From Methylobacillus methanolivorans (lineage in GTDB: Bacteria; Pseudomonadota; Gammaproteobacteria; Burkholderiales; Methylophilaceae), in NCBI RefSeq assembly GCF_020531845.1, contig NZ_JAJAVF010000002.1, positions 216,533 to 280,532 of the forward strand: a stretch of 64,000 nucleotides of DNA. Direction: 5' to 3'. The notes below the pieces were generated by a model that had not been told where the DNA came from, made no database searches, and saw only the letters and a list, made by a program, of their open reading frames with translations. This document shows positions 8,128-18,188 of the stretch, in pieces. The position numbers and the translations under genes were made by a program. How positions within the stretch are numbered: the stretch's first letter is position 1; the number at the start of each line of letters is the position of its first letter.

Positions 8128-9537
8128 TCATTTTGCAAAGAAATTAGCCATGAGGTTCTCTGCTGCATCAGTTTGTGTTCGTGGCGTGACGCTCACAATG
8201 AAACTGGAAGTGCTGGCAGCCACGGCTGGTGATAGGGATACGCTGAAGTTGCTGGCGTAAGACTTGCCTGCCGGGATGGTAATTTCCTGACTACCCTTGA
8301 AGCTGTCTGCGGGTAGTCCGTGCACCTGGATGGCATAGGTTTCTGCGCCGGCAGATTTGTTGCTGATGCGTAATTCATAACGGTTGCGCAAACTGCCATC
8401 GGCAAGCTGAGTCACCAAGGGTTGCCTTTGTTGCTGCACGATAGCGGTGAAAGGGCTGAGTGTGCTGATGGCATGCCAGGTAAAGGCTATGCTGGCGATC
8501 AGCAAGGAGGCATAGCCCACGCGCTTTGCTTGCGACCATCGTTGCTGGCGCTCCTCTGGTTTCTGGAGATGCTCGTCGCGGTCAAAGCGGATCAAGCCGT
8601 GTGGCAGCTTGAGGCTATCCATGATGTTGTTGCAGGCATCCACGCACAAGCCACAGGAGATGCAACCAATCTGGAACCCTTTGCGGATGTCAACGCCGGT
8701 TGGGCAGACGTTTACGCAATAATTGCAGTCTATACAATCGCCAAAGCCTTGCTCACGACGCGTTTCCACCGTCTTGAGCTTGGCGGTGGGTGCTTGACGA
8801 CCTTGCTGGCCTTCGCCACGTGCCTGGTCATACATGACGGTGACGGTGGAAGGATCCTGCATCACGCCCTGGAATTTGCCATAAGGACAGGCCACAAAGC
8901 AGATGTCTTCACGCGCGAACCCGGCGGCGACATAAGTAGTAGCAGTGAGGACGGAAATCGTGACATAGGCTGCAATCGCTGCTTCCCCGGCAAATACCTG
9001 CCTTAAAAGCGTGCCTGCCTCGGCAAAATACAGTGTGAAAGTGATAGCCGTGGCGAATGACAACCCCAGCCAAAGAGCGTGGGTGCTACCGATCAAGGCA
9101 ATTTTTTTCATGCTCCATGGGGCTTGTTGTAGGCGCTTCCTGGCCTGGGCTTCTCCCTGTATCCATTTTTCGATGAAGCGGAAAGCATCCGTCCATAAGG
9201 TCTGGAAGCAGAAAAAACCACAGAAAATCCGCCCAAACATGGCAGCCGAGACGAATAGCAAGCTGGCAGCTATGACCATGATGCCCACGAGCACCATCAA
9301 ATCCTGTGGGTAAAGCACTAGGTCGAACAAGTAAAAGCGCGCACTGCCAATATCAAACAACAGGGCTTGCCCGACTTGATTGGGCCAGGGTAACCAGGGC
9401 AGGAAAAAATACACGCCAAAAGCGAGATTGAGGATGATGGACTTGATATTGCGGTATCGTCCCTTAACCGAGTAAGGCACGATGGGAATGACTTTGCGTG
9501 CTGGGGTGGCACGGACGAGGGTGGCTTCTGCTTGCAT
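8128..9537 (-). CDS. ccoG: CcoG/RdxA/FixG-type ferredoxin-like membrane protein
   Basis: 469 aa inner-membrane protein for maturation of cbb3-type oxidase; CcoG has been shown to reduce Cu(II) to Cu(I) for delivery to the enzyme. About five membrane segments are visible. CGFFCFQTLW-type Cys residues lie near 110, and two 4Fe-4S motifs (CIDCNYCVNVCP and CISCGLCVDAC) near 270-305. A periplasmic C-terminal Ig-like domain follows (IG_FixG type). It converges with argD and has its own upstream AT-rich stretch (9540-9660). No ccoNOPQ, ccoH, ccoI or ccoS gene is in the window, so it is detached from the oxidase it normally serves. Confidence 0.93.
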   Translation of the reverse strand: MQAEATLVRATPARKVIPIVPYSVKGRYRNIKSIILNLAFGVYFFLPWLPWPNQVGQALLFDIGSARFYLFDLVLYPQDLMVLVGIMVIAASLLFVSAAMFGRIFCGFFCFQTLWTDAFRFIEKWIQGEAQARKRLQQAPWSMKKIALIGSTHALWLGLSFATAITFTLYFAEAGTLLRQVFAGEAAIAAYVTISVLTATTYVAAGFAREDICFVACPYGKFQGVMQDPSTVTVMYDQARGEGQQGRQAPTAKLKTVETRREQGFGDCIDCNYCVNVCPTGVDIRKGFQIGCISCGLCVDACNNIMDSLKLPHGLIRFDRDEHLQKPEERQQRWSQAKRVGYASLLIASIAFTWHAISTLSPFTAIVQQQRQPLVTQLADGSLRNRYELRISNKSAGAETYAIQVHGLPADSFKGSQEITIPAGKSYASNFSVSLSPAVAASTSSFIVSVTPRTQTDAAENLMANFFAK

Positions 9538-9661
9538 GGCAATTCCTGATTGAATGATGCTATGCAGAATTGTGCGGAAGTGGATAGTTTTATAACAGAT
9601 TCAGATATTAATTAATTAATAGTATCAGATTGGTGAAATGTATTGCTGTGCCTGTGTTTTA

Positions 9662-10087
9662 TCAAACAATCAAGGCGGCTGCCACCTGGCGACTTTCTGC
9701 CATCAGAATATTGTAGGTGCGGCAGGCAGCTTCCGTGGTCATGCACTCCACGCTGATGCCTGCTGTAATCAAGTCGCGACTGATGGAGGGGTGCAGGAAG
9801 CGATGCTTGTTACCAGTGCCGAGCAGGATTAACTCGGGCTTGAGCGCCAGTAGTTCCTGAAAATGGGCAGCTTGCAGGTGATCGAAGCTCTCAATAGCCC
9901 AATCCGGGTTGATGTACCCAGGTAAGACAATCAGGCTATGTTCATGGCGATGGTGGTTGACTTCCACCCAGCCATCGCCGTAACCGGTAATCAGGTGGCT
10001 GCCTGCAGCCTGGGTAAGGTGTAATTTCATCAGCGGATATATCGAATAATCAATGGAGTCTTTTGAGGAGTGGCGCTTCAATTGCAT
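9662..10087 (-). CDS. Mth938-like domain protein
   Basis: 141 aa with the Mth938/NDUFAF3-like fold (formerly DUF498): GYGDGWVEVN, LIVLPG, then ELILLGTG with the GTG turn, and GISVECMTTEAACRTYNIL at the C-terminus. Bacterial members are of unknown function; mitochondrial relatives help assemble complex I. The start is uncertain. An internal Met20 (MKLHLTQ, codon near 10030) is closer to the usual family start, and neither start has a strong ribosome site. It diverges from alaA over about 50 bases. Confidence 0.82.
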   Translation of the reverse strand: MQLKRHSSKDSIDYSIYPLMKLHLTQAAGSHLITGYGDGWVEVNHHRHEHSLIVLPGYINPDWAIESFDHLQAAHFQELLALKPELILLGTGNKHRFLHPSISRDLITAGISVECMTTEAACRTYNILMAESRQVAAALIV

Positions 10088-10140
10088 GCCAACTCAATGT
10101 AAGATAGCACATTTTCCCCAACCGACATCTACGGGTTACC

Positions 10141-11430
10141 ATGCAAGAAATCTCCAAGTCCAGCAAGCTCAATAACGTGTGCTACGACATCCGTGGCCCG
10201 GTGCTGGATCGAGCGCGTGCAATGGAGGAGGATGGTCACCGCATTATCAAGCTCAATATCGGTAACCCTGCGCCTTTCGGTTTTGCTGCACCAGAGGAAA
10301 TCCTGCAGGACGTGATCCGTAACATGGACTCTGCTTCTGGCTATACCGATTCCAAGGGCTTGTTCGCTGCACGCAAGGCGATCATGCACTACACCCAGCA
10401 AAAGAATATTCAGGGTGTAACCATTGATGACATCATCATCGGTAATGGTGTTTCCGAACTTATCGTCATGGCCATGCAGGCTTTGCTGAACAATGGCGAC
10501 CAGGTATTGGTGCCGATGCCGGATTATCCATTATGGACGGCTGCCGTGAACTTAGCCGGTGGTACAGCGCGCCATTATGTGTGCGATGAGCAGACTGGCT
10601 GGCTGCCTGATCTCAAGGATATCGAAAACAAGATCACTGCCAATACCCGCGGTATTGTGCTGATCAACCCGAACAACCCCACCGGCGCCTTGTACCCCAA
10701 AGAAACCCTGGAAGGCATTATCGAGATTGCGCGCCACCACGGCCTGGTGATTTTCGCTGACGAAATTTACGACAAGGTGCTGTTCGATGGTAATACGCAT
10801 ACCTCCGTGGCATCGCTGGCCGATGACGTGTTGTTTATTACCTTTAATGGCTTGTCCAAGAATTACCGTACCTGCGGGTATCGTGCTGGCTGGTTGGTGA
10901 TCTCGGGCGAAAAACGCCATGCCAAGGATTACATCGAGGGCCTGAATATGCTGGCCTCGATGCGTCTTTGTGCCAACGTGCCTGGGCAATTGGCTATCCA
11001 GACCGCACTGGGTGGCTACCAGAGCATCAATGACTTGGTGGCACCAACTGGGCGCTTGTGCAAGCAGCGCGATCTTGCCTACAAGATGTTGACAGATATT
11101 CCCGGGGTTAGCTGCGTCAAGCCCAAGGCTGGCCTTTACTTGTTCCCGCGCCTTGACCCCAAGATATACCCAATTGAAGACGACCAGCAGTTCATCCTGG
11201 ATTTATTGCTGGAGGAAAAAGTCTTGCTAGTACAGGGCTCTGGCTTCAACTGGCATGCGCCTGACCATTTCCGCGTGGTGTTCCTGCCGAATGTGGATGA
11301 TCTCACCGAGGCATTCACCCGGATTGCCCGCTTCCTGGAAAATTATCGCAAGCAGCACAGCACGCTCACGGTGGTAGATGGCAAAGCTGCAAAAGAATTA
11401 CAAGCAAAGCCACACAATGCAACTGCATGA
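10141..11430 (+). CDS. alaA: AlaA-type alanine/glutamate-pyruvate aminotransferase
   Basis: PLP fold-type I aminotransferase of 429 aa, very close in sequence to E. coli AlaA (YfbQ). Shared blocks include SSKLNNVCYDIRGPVL, KLNIGNPAPFGF, NPNNPTGA and ADEIYDK. Lys240 in FNGLSKNYR is the PLP lysine, and MLASMRLCANVP follows. It makes alanine from pyruvate and glutamate. The C-terminus has about 20 extra polar residues compared with E. coli. It is the first gene of alaA-hom-thrC, an order common in betaproteobacteria, with 44 bases to hom. Confidence 0.93.
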   Translation: MQEISKSSKLNNVCYDIRGPVLDRARAMEEDGHRIIKLNIGNPAPFGFAAPEEILQDVIRNMDSASGYTDSKGLFAARKAIMHYTQQKNIQGVTIDDIIIGNGVSELIVMAMQALLNNGDQVLVPMPDYPLWTAAVNLAGGTARHYVCDEQTGWLPDLKDIENKITANTRGIVLINPNNPTGALYPKETLEGIIEIARHHGLVIFADEIYDKVLFDGNTHTSVASLADDVLFITFNGLSKNYRTCGYRAGWLVISGEKRHAKDYIEGLNMLASMRLCANVPGQLAIQTALGGYQSINDLVAPTGRLCKQRDLAYKMLTDIPGVSCVKPKAGLYLFPRLDPKIYPIEDDQQFILDLLLEEKVLLVQGSGFNWHAPDHFRVVFLPNVDDLTEAFTRIARFLENYRKQHSTLTVVDGKAAKELQAKPHNATA

Positions 11431-11474
11431 TGTGGCTGATCTATAAGATTGAAAAGCAACAAACTGGAAACTGA

Positions 11475-12788
11475 ATGAAACCCATCAATGTTGGCCTGCT
11501 CGGCATCGGTACTGTCGGTGGCGGTACCTATACTGTTTTAACCCGTAACCAGGAAGAAATCGCACGCCGTGCTGGACGCCCAATCGCTATTACCCGTGTT
11601 GCAGATCGTGATCTGGAGCTGGCGCGCCAGGTGACTGGTGGAAAAATTGATGTCACCGACGATGCTTTTGCCATCGTTTCTGATCCTGCGATTGATATTG
11701 TTGTTGAACTGATCGGTGGCTACACCGTGGCGCGTGAGCTGGTGCTAAAGGCCATTGAGAATGGCAAGCACGTGGTGACAGCCAACAAGGCCTTGATTGC
11801 CCTGCATGGCAACGAAATTTTTGCCGCTGCGCAGAAAAAAGGCGTCATTGTTGCCTTTGAAGCTGCCGTGGCTGGCGGTATTCCCATCATCAAGGCCGTG
11901 CGCGAAGGCCTAGCCGCCAATCGCATTGAGTGGATTGCCGGCATCATCAATGGCACGACTAACTTCATCCTCTCGGAAATGCGTGAAAAGGGCTTGGCTT
12001 TTGCTGATGTGCTCAAGGAAGCCCAACGCCTGGGCTATGCCGAGGCAGACCCGACTTTCGATGTCGAAGGCATTGATGCTGCGCACAAGCTCATGATCCT
12101 CGCCTCCATTGGCTTTGGTATTCCGGTGCAATTCGACAAGGCTTATGTCGAGGGCATCACGAAGCTGGATGCCGTAGATATCCGTTACGCTGAAGAGTTG
12201 GGTTACCGCGTCAAGCTGCTTGGTATTACCAAGCGAACCGACAAGGGTGTGGAGTTGCGTGTACACCCAACCCTGATCCCGGAAAAGCGCTTGATTGCCA
12301 ATGTGAATGGTGCAATGAATGCTGTGCTGGTCAAGGGTGATGCCGTTGGCCCTACCTTGTATTATGGCGCCGGTGCCGGTGCCGAGCCAACCGCGAGTGC
12401 CGTGGTGGCCGACCTGGTTGATGTCACGCGTACGCACACCGTGGATGCGCACCAGCGCGTGCCGCACCTGGCTTTCCAGCCCGATCGCCTGGTAGACCTG
12501 CCCATCCTGCCTATCAGCGAGGTCAGCAGCGCTTATTACCTGCGCCTGCGCGCACTGGACAAGCCCGGCGTGCTTGCCGACGTGACCCGCATCCTCGGTG
12601 ATCGTGAAATCTCCATCGATGCCATGATCCAGAAAGAGCCGCAAGAAGGCGAAGACCAGGCCGACATCATCATTCTCACCCACGTCACGGTCGAGAAAAA
12701 CATCGATGATGCCATTGCCGCCATCGAGGCATTGCCTGCCATTTCCGGCAAGGTGACCCGTTTGCGCATGGAAGAACTAAGCCGATAA
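11475..12788 (+). CDS. hom: Homoserine dehydrogenase
   Basis: 437 aa. It reduces aspartate semialdehyde to homoserine, the branch point to threonine and methionine. The Rossmann motif GLLGIGTVGGGTY is near the N-terminus. Catalytic-domain signatures TANKALIA, GGIPIIKA and GIINGTTNFIL follow, with EADPTFDVEG (about residues 190-205). A C-terminal ACT domain (from about 355, LRALDKPGVLADVT) is the usual site of threonine feedback. It is monofunctional, without an aspartokinase fusion. It has short spacing to alaA before it and thrC after it. Confidence 0.97.
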   Translation: MKPINVGLLGIGTVGGGTYTVLTRNQEEIARRAGRPIAITRVADRDLELARQVTGGKIDVTDDAFAIVSDPAIDIVVELIGGYTVARELVLKAIENGKHVVTANKALIALHGNEIFAAAQKKGVIVAFEAAVAGGIPIIKAVREGLAANRIEWIAGIINGTTNFILSEMREKGLAFADVLKEAQRLGYAEADPTFDVEGIDAAHKLMILASIGFGIPVQFDKAYVEGITKLDAVDIRYAEELGYRVKLLGITKRTDKGVELRVHPTLIPEKRLIANVNGAMNAVLVKGDAVGPTLYYGAGAGAEPTASAVVADLVDVTRTHTVDAHQRVPHLAFQPDRLVDLPILPISEVSSAYYLRLRALDKPGVLADVTRILGDREISIDAMIQKEPQEGEDQADIIILTHVTVEKNIDDAIAAIEALPAISGKVTRLRMEELSR

Positions 12789-12837
12789 TTTGAGGAAAGG
12801 ATTGCAGGCAGGCGTAGCGCCTCCTGCATCAGTTGCA

Positions 12838-14265
12838 ATGAAATACATTTCCACCCGCGGGCAATCGCCTGCACTGACATTCTCTGAAATCCTGCTCGGC
12901 GGCCTGGCGCCGGACGGCGGCCTGTATTTGCCCGAGCAATATCCGCAATTCAGCGCTGAAGACTTGAGCGCCATGCGCGGCATGAATTACCGCGACCTGG
13001 CATTCACCATTCTTTCTCGCCTGGTGGATGATATTCCTGCCGCAGACCTGCGCAGCATCGTCGACAAGACCTATCGCGCCGATGTCTATGCTTATGCGCG
13101 TCCCGGCCAGGATGCCGAGGACATCACGCCTATTCTCAAGCTGGAAGATGACCTGTACCTGCTTTCCCTGTCCAATGGCCCGACCCTGGCGTTCAAGGAC
13201 ATGGCCATGCAACTGCTGGGCAATTTGTTCGAATATGTGCTGGCGCAGAAGGGTGAGACCACCAATATCCTGGGGGCAACCTCCGGCGATACCGGTTCTG
13301 CCGCCGAATACGCCATGCGCGGTAAGCAGGGCGTCAAGGTATTCATGCTCTCTCCGCACCAGAAAATGAGCCGTTTCCAGACTGCGCAGATGTTCAGCCT
13401 GCAGGACGACAATATCTTCAACATCGCGGTTAAGGGCGTGTTCGACGACTGCCAAGACATCGTCAAGGCCGTTTCCAACGACCATGCCTTCAAGGCCAAC
13501 AACAAGATAGGCGCAGTGAATTCCATCAACTGGGCACGCGTGGCGGCCCAGGTGGTGTATTACTTCAAGGGTTATTTTGCCGTGACCGCCGACAATGCTC
13601 AGAGGGTCAGCTTTGCTGTGCCGTCAGGGAATTTTGGCAATGTCTGTGCTGGGCATATTGCACGCATGATGGGTCTGCCTATCGCCAAGCTGGTGGTAGC
13701 GACCAATGAGAACGACGTACTGGATGAATTCTTCAAGACCGGTGTTTACCGTCCGCGCGGCTCTGCCAATACCTACCATACTTCCAGCCCGTCAATGGAC
13801 ATTTCCAAGGCCTCTAATTTCGAGCGTTTCGTGTTCGACTTGGTTGGGCGGGATGCCGCTAAAGTGCGCGAGCTATGGAGCAAGGTAGATGCAGGCGGCA
13901 GTTTCGACCTTAATGAAGGCGGCTGGTTTGCCAAGGCAGCTGATTATGGTTTTGTCTCAGGCAGTAGCAACCATGCGCATCGCATGCAGACTATCCGGGC
14001 GACCCAAGAGCGCTATCAGGTGACTATTGATACGCATACGGCGGATGGCCTCAAGGTGGCCTTGGAGCATCGCGAAGCAGGTATTCCCATGCTGGTGCTG
14101 GAAACCGCACTACCAGCCAAGTTCGAGGATGCCATTGTCGAAGCGCTTGGCCAAAAACCTGAGCGCCCGCAAAGCCTTGAAGGCCTGGAAGCTTTGCCTC
14201 AACGCTTTGAAGTGATGGATGCGGATGCTGCAGCCATCAAGCAATTTATTGTTGACCACATCTAG
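12838..14265 (+). CDS. thrC: Threonine synthase
   Basis: 475 aa PLP fold-type II lyase converting O-phosphohomoserine to threonine. It begins MKYISTRG, the family start. LSNGPTLAFKDMAMQ carries the PLP lysine, and GATSGDTGSAAEYA binds the phosphate. I start at the ATG at 12838. The frame is open back to a TTG at 12790, two bases after the hom stop, but those 16 residues are not family-like. No clear ribosome site precedes 12838 (the GAGGAAAGG run is some 30 bases away), so translation probably depends on coupling to hom. Confidence 0.95.
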   Translation: MKYISTRGQSPALTFSEILLGGLAPDGGLYLPEQYPQFSAEDLSAMRGMNYRDLAFTILSRLVDDIPAADLRSIVDKTYRADVYAYARPGQDAEDITPILKLEDDLYLLSLSNGPTLAFKDMAMQLLGNLFEYVLAQKGETTNILGATSGDTGSAAEYAMRGKQGVKVFMLSPHQKMSRFQTAQMFSLQDDNIFNIAVKGVFDDCQDIVKAVSNDHAFKANNKIGAVNSINWARVAAQVVYYFKGYFAVTADNAQRVSFAVPSGNFGNVCAGHIARMMGLPIAKLVVATNENDVLDEFFKTGVYRPRGSANTYHTSSPSMDISKASNFERFVFDLVGRDAAKVRELWSKVDAGGSFDLNEGGWFAKAADYGFVSGSSNHAHRMQTIRATQERYQVTIDTHTADGLKVALEHREAGIPMLVLETALPAKFEDAIVEALGQKPERPQSLEGLEALPQRFEVMDADAAAIKQFIVDHI

Positions 14266-14280
14266 CCCCGGGGAGAATCC

Positions 14281-15075
<795 letters not shown>

Positions 15076-15198
15076 TTTTTAGTGTTGAAATCATGATGCT
15101 ATCTTTCCTTCATGCTGTTTTCATGTAGGCGTTAATTGTTGCGCCCCGATAATCCAGTATCAATCTGCCCGCTTCACTATTCACTATCGTAGTTATTC

Positions 15199-17073
15199 AT
15201 GCTTCCTCAACATCACCACTCTGTGCCGCCCAGATTAAGGATGGCGCACATTATTGCCGTTGGCCTTGCCCTGTTGGTGGCTACTGTGACCTTGATCAGC
15301 ATGGAGTATGCATCGCTTCGTCATAACATGACGAATACCATGCAGGTTCAGATGCACATCATGGCAAGTAATCTTGCGCGATCATTGCTGCACGGTGAAC
15401 GCGTGGAAGCCAATGAGGTATTAGCCAGTTTGGCGGATGCTCCCGAAATAGATGCCGCTGTGTTGTATGACATGCACAAAAACCAGTTTGCTGAGTATGC
15501 CAGACGTGGAAGCTTGCCTCACGCGCCTAAGGTACGGATCAAGACGCAAGCACAACACCAGACTGACTTGCACAAAAGCGAAATATGGCAACCCGTCATC
15601 TATGGTGACATGCAAGTGGGAATGCTGTACATGCGATCCAATATGAAAGGCTTGTATCGCCAATTACTTTGGTATATCGGCACTACTGTCACGGTCATGC
15701 TGGTGACCTTGTTCGCTGCCGCGTTGCTGTTGAGTCGATTGCAACGGGCGATGCTGAAGGCCGAGGAGCGAGCAGGTTTTCTGGCCAATTATGACACGGT
15801 GACTGATCTGCCAAATCGGCATGCTTTCAATGGACGTTTTCATTCACTGCTGGAAAATGCCCGCCAGCGCAATACGGTACTTGCTTTGCTGGTATTCGAC
15901 CTGGATGATTTCAAGGTGATTAACGATACTTTGGGGCACGATGTGGGGGACAAGCTTTTGCATCTTGTAGCCCAGCGCCTGGTATCTGCTGCTGGAGGTA
16001 AAGACACGGTTTATCGCGTGGGTGGCGATGAGTTTGCCATGATCCTTGACCAGCCGGCAGATGTTGAGAATGTTGATGCTGTTGCCAACCGGTTTATCCG
16101 TACATTGGCGCAACCTATCATACTGAATGACCGGAATTTCTATATCGGTGTCAGTATTGGCGCCAGTCTCTACCCATATGATGGAGAAGATGCTGCCCAT
16201 TTGCTACGCGATGCTGATGCTGCGATGTACTACGCCAAGAGCCGCGGCAAGAATAATTTCCAGATGTTCTCGGCAGAAATGCATCACAAAAGCTCAACAC
16301 GCTTGATTCTCGAAACAGAAATGCGCGTTGCTTTGGAAGAGAGGCAATTCGAGCTTTACTATCAACCACAGTATAGCTTGCCAGATCAAACACTAGTGGG
16401 TGTAGAGGCTTTGATACGCTGGCATCATCCTCAGCGCGGCATGTTGCATCCTAGCAGCTTTATTCCTGTGGCCGAGGAAACTGGTCTAATTGTGCGTATT
16501 GGCGAATGGGCGCTGGAAGAAGCTTGCAAGCAGGCAATGGAGTGGAAGAGCCTGGGAGCTACTCTACGCATGAGTGTCAACCTTTCTGGTCGCCAGTTTC
16601 GTCAGGAGTCTCTGGTGAATACAGTCACCAAGATTATTGAGCAAACTGGCATGGACAGTAGTCTGCTTGAGTTGGAAATTACTGAAACGGTACTCATGGA
16701 AGATGCGGAGACGACGATTACTCGCTTGGCAGACTTAAAATCCATGGGCGTGCACCTGGCGATCGACGACTTTGGTACGGGTTATTCTTCCATGGCGTAT
16801 CTTAAGCGCTTTCCAGTCAGCCGACTCAAGATTGATCGTAGCTTTATCCGCGATATTCCACGTGATGCCGATGATGTGGCGATTACCACTGCCACCATCC
16901 AGATGGCGCATAGCTTGAAGCTTGAGGTGGTTGCAGAAGGGGTGGAAACCAAGGCGCAGTTGCAGTTCCTGCTTGAGCAGGGTAGCGACATGGTGCAAGG
17001 CTATTTGTTCAGTCATCCAGTGGATGCACAACATATGACTGAAATGGTATTGACGGGAAAATGCAAGGTGTAA
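15199..17073 (+). CDS. Membrane GGDEF-EAL cyclic-di-GMP protein
   Basis: 624 aa. Membrane segments at about 15-34 and 158-180 flank a periplasmic sensor of about 125 residues (CHASE8-like, tentative). A GGDEF domain follows (motif intact in RVGGDEFAMI), then an EAL domain starting near residue 385. EAL is intact (VGVEALIRWHHP), as are the DDFGTGYSS and KIDRSFI stretches needed for catalysis. Both a cyclase and a phosphodiesterase activity are therefore possible; which dominates cannot be read. No RxxD inhibitory site sits at the usual place before GGDEF. There is no obvious ribosome site before the first ATG. It is monocistronic. Confidence 0.92.
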   Translation: MLPQHHHSVPPRLRMAHIIAVGLALLVATVTLISMEYASLRHNMTNTMQVQMHIMASNLARSLLHGERVEANEVLASLADAPEIDAAVLYDMHKNQFAEYARRGSLPHAPKVRIKTQAQHQTDLHKSEIWQPVIYGDMQVGMLYMRSNMKGLYRQLLWYIGTTVTVMLVTLFAAALLLSRLQRAMLKAEERAGFLANYDTVTDLPNRHAFNGRFHSLLENARQRNTVLALLVFDLDDFKVINDTLGHDVGDKLLHLVAQRLVSAAGGKDTVYRVGGDEFAMILDQPADVENVDAVANRFIRTLAQPIILNDRNFYIGVSIGASLYPYDGEDAAHLLRDADAAMYYAKSRGKNNFQMFSAEMHHKSSTRLILETEMRVALEERQFELYYQPQYSLPDQTLVGVEALIRWHHPQRGMLHPSSFIPVAEETGLIVRIGEWALEEACKQAMEWKSLGATLRMSVNLSGRQFRQESLVNTVTKIIEQTGMDSSLLELEITETVLMEDAETTITRLADLKSMGVHLAIDDFGTGYSSMAYLKRFPVSRLKIDRSFIRDIPRDADDVAITTATIQMAHSLKLEVVAEGVETKAQLQFLLEQGSDMVQGYLFSHPVDAQHMTEMVLTGKCKV

Positions 17074-17169
17074 ATTGTGTGTTTATCCTTATGTATTATG
17101 GGATTTTTTCCCGATTTTTGTTTGTTCAGCTATAATTGCCACCATTCATCACTATAATGGAGATCAATA

Positions 17170-17694
17170 ATGACAAAAATCGTAGTTGGTATCAGTACAT
17201 TGGCTTTAGTCTTATCCAGTGGTTTTGCATTGGCAGACCATCATTTCCCCAAGGGTAAGGTAAGCTTGGAAACTTGTTTGCAAGCTGCGCTTAAAGCTAA
17301 ATCTGGCAATGTAGTTAAGGTTGAATACAAGCTGGAAGGTAAGACTCCCATGTACGAATTTGACATTGAGACGAGTGATGGCAATGCTTGGGATGTAGAA
17401 TGTGATGCAAACACTGGTAAGGTAGTGGAAGTAGAGCAAGAAGTTGATTCTGCCGATCATCCATTATTCAAGGCCAAACAAAAGGTGAGCGAGGCAGATG
17501 CACGTAAGACAGCATTGGCCGCTTATCCCGGTGAAATTGTAGAAGTAGAATATGAAATCGAACCAGATGGCGCAGCATCCTATGAGTTTGATATCAAGAC
17601 CAAAGATGGCAAGGAATTCAAGGTTGAAGTGGATGCTACCACTGGCAAAATCGTAGAAGCTAACCAAGAGTTCTACCAGATTGGCAAAGAATAA
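17170..17694 (+). CDS. Periplasmic protein with two PepSY domains
   Basis: 174 aa. The signal peptide ends near residue 22 (FALA/DHH). Two tandem PepSY repeats follow (about 30-90 and 100-170), each with the alternating YEFDI, DG and D-x-TTGKIVE pattern. It is very acidic. PepSY domains are thought to inhibit proteases or bind ligands; they occur in many exported proteins of unknown role. GGAG seven bases before the ATG supports the start. TATAAT at about 17131 is a likely -10 element. It has its own terminator. Its function is unknown. Confidence 0.85.
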   Translation: MTKIVVGISTLALVLSSGFALADHHFPKGKVSLETCLQAALKAKSGNVVKVEYKLEGKTPMYEFDIETSDGNAWDVECDANTGKVVEVEQEVDSADHPLFKAKQKVSEADARKTALAAYPGEIVEVEYEIEPDGAASYEFDIKTKDGKEFKVEVDATTGKIVEANQEFYQIGKE

Positions 17695-17727
17695 TCAGTT
17701 TAGGTTTTGACTGGACGGACAGTCGAC

Positions 17728-17753
17728 AACGCTCCTTCGGGGGCGTTTTTTTT
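17728..17753 (+). terminator. Terminator after the PepSY gene
   Basis: ACGCTCC, a TTCG tetraloop, GGGGCGT, then a run of eight T ending at 17753. Confidence 0.92.
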
Positions 17754-17853
17754 GTCCATTGATTATGTTGTCCTATCCAAGGGTATACCTTTATTTATTG
17801 TCTATGTTGCCGTTAATAAAGTGTATTGATTGTTATGAATTGGAACCGTGTCT

Positions 17854-18051
17854 ATGGATGTAACTGCTATTGCCAGCGTTGCCACTGATCTTGCAGCCAC
17901 GCGCTTGCAGCAGGAGGTGAGTACGACTGTATTGAAAAAAACGATGGATATTAGTTCAGCCAATGCTCTGGCTTTGTTGCAAGCCTTACCATCTCCGCCG
18001 GCTGCCAGCTTGCCTGAACATTTGGGGCAAAATATTAATACGACAGCCTAG
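17854..18051 (+). CDS. YjfB-like small protein
   Basis: 65 aa, starting MDVTAIAS, an alanine- and leucine-rich helix followed by a proline-rich tail. This matches the YjfB family of small bacterial proteins, labelled putative motility proteins from context only. The start at 17854 is preferred to a GTG at 17848 because the family begins at this Met; GGA lies nine bases upstream. No flagellar gene is in the window. A strong terminator follows. Confidence 0.75.
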   Translation: MDVTAIASVATDLAATRLQQEVSTTVLKKTMDISSANALALLQALPSPPAASLPEHLGQNINTTA

Positions 18052-18088
18052 GAAGATAGCGTGATTGGTATCGCTAGGTAGATAAAAT

Positions 18089-18118
18089 AAAGCCCCGTAA
18101 ATACGGGGCTTTATTTTT
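18089..18118. terminator. Bidirectional terminator after the YjfB-like gene
   Basis: AAAGCCCCGTA (18089-18099) pairs perfectly with TACGGGGCTTT (18102-18112), with A or T runs on both sides. It can end the YjfB transcript and the convergent transcript from 18635. Confidence 0.9.
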
Positions 18119-18188
18119 GAATAAAAAAAACAGACCTTCTCGGGGAGGATAAAGGCCTGCTATGAGGAGCTTGGAGACTCAATGCATG

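Noticed and set aside
11910..12683. 257-codon minus-strand frame inside hom
   Set aside because: It is antisense to a clear homoserine dehydrogenase; a codon-bias shadow.
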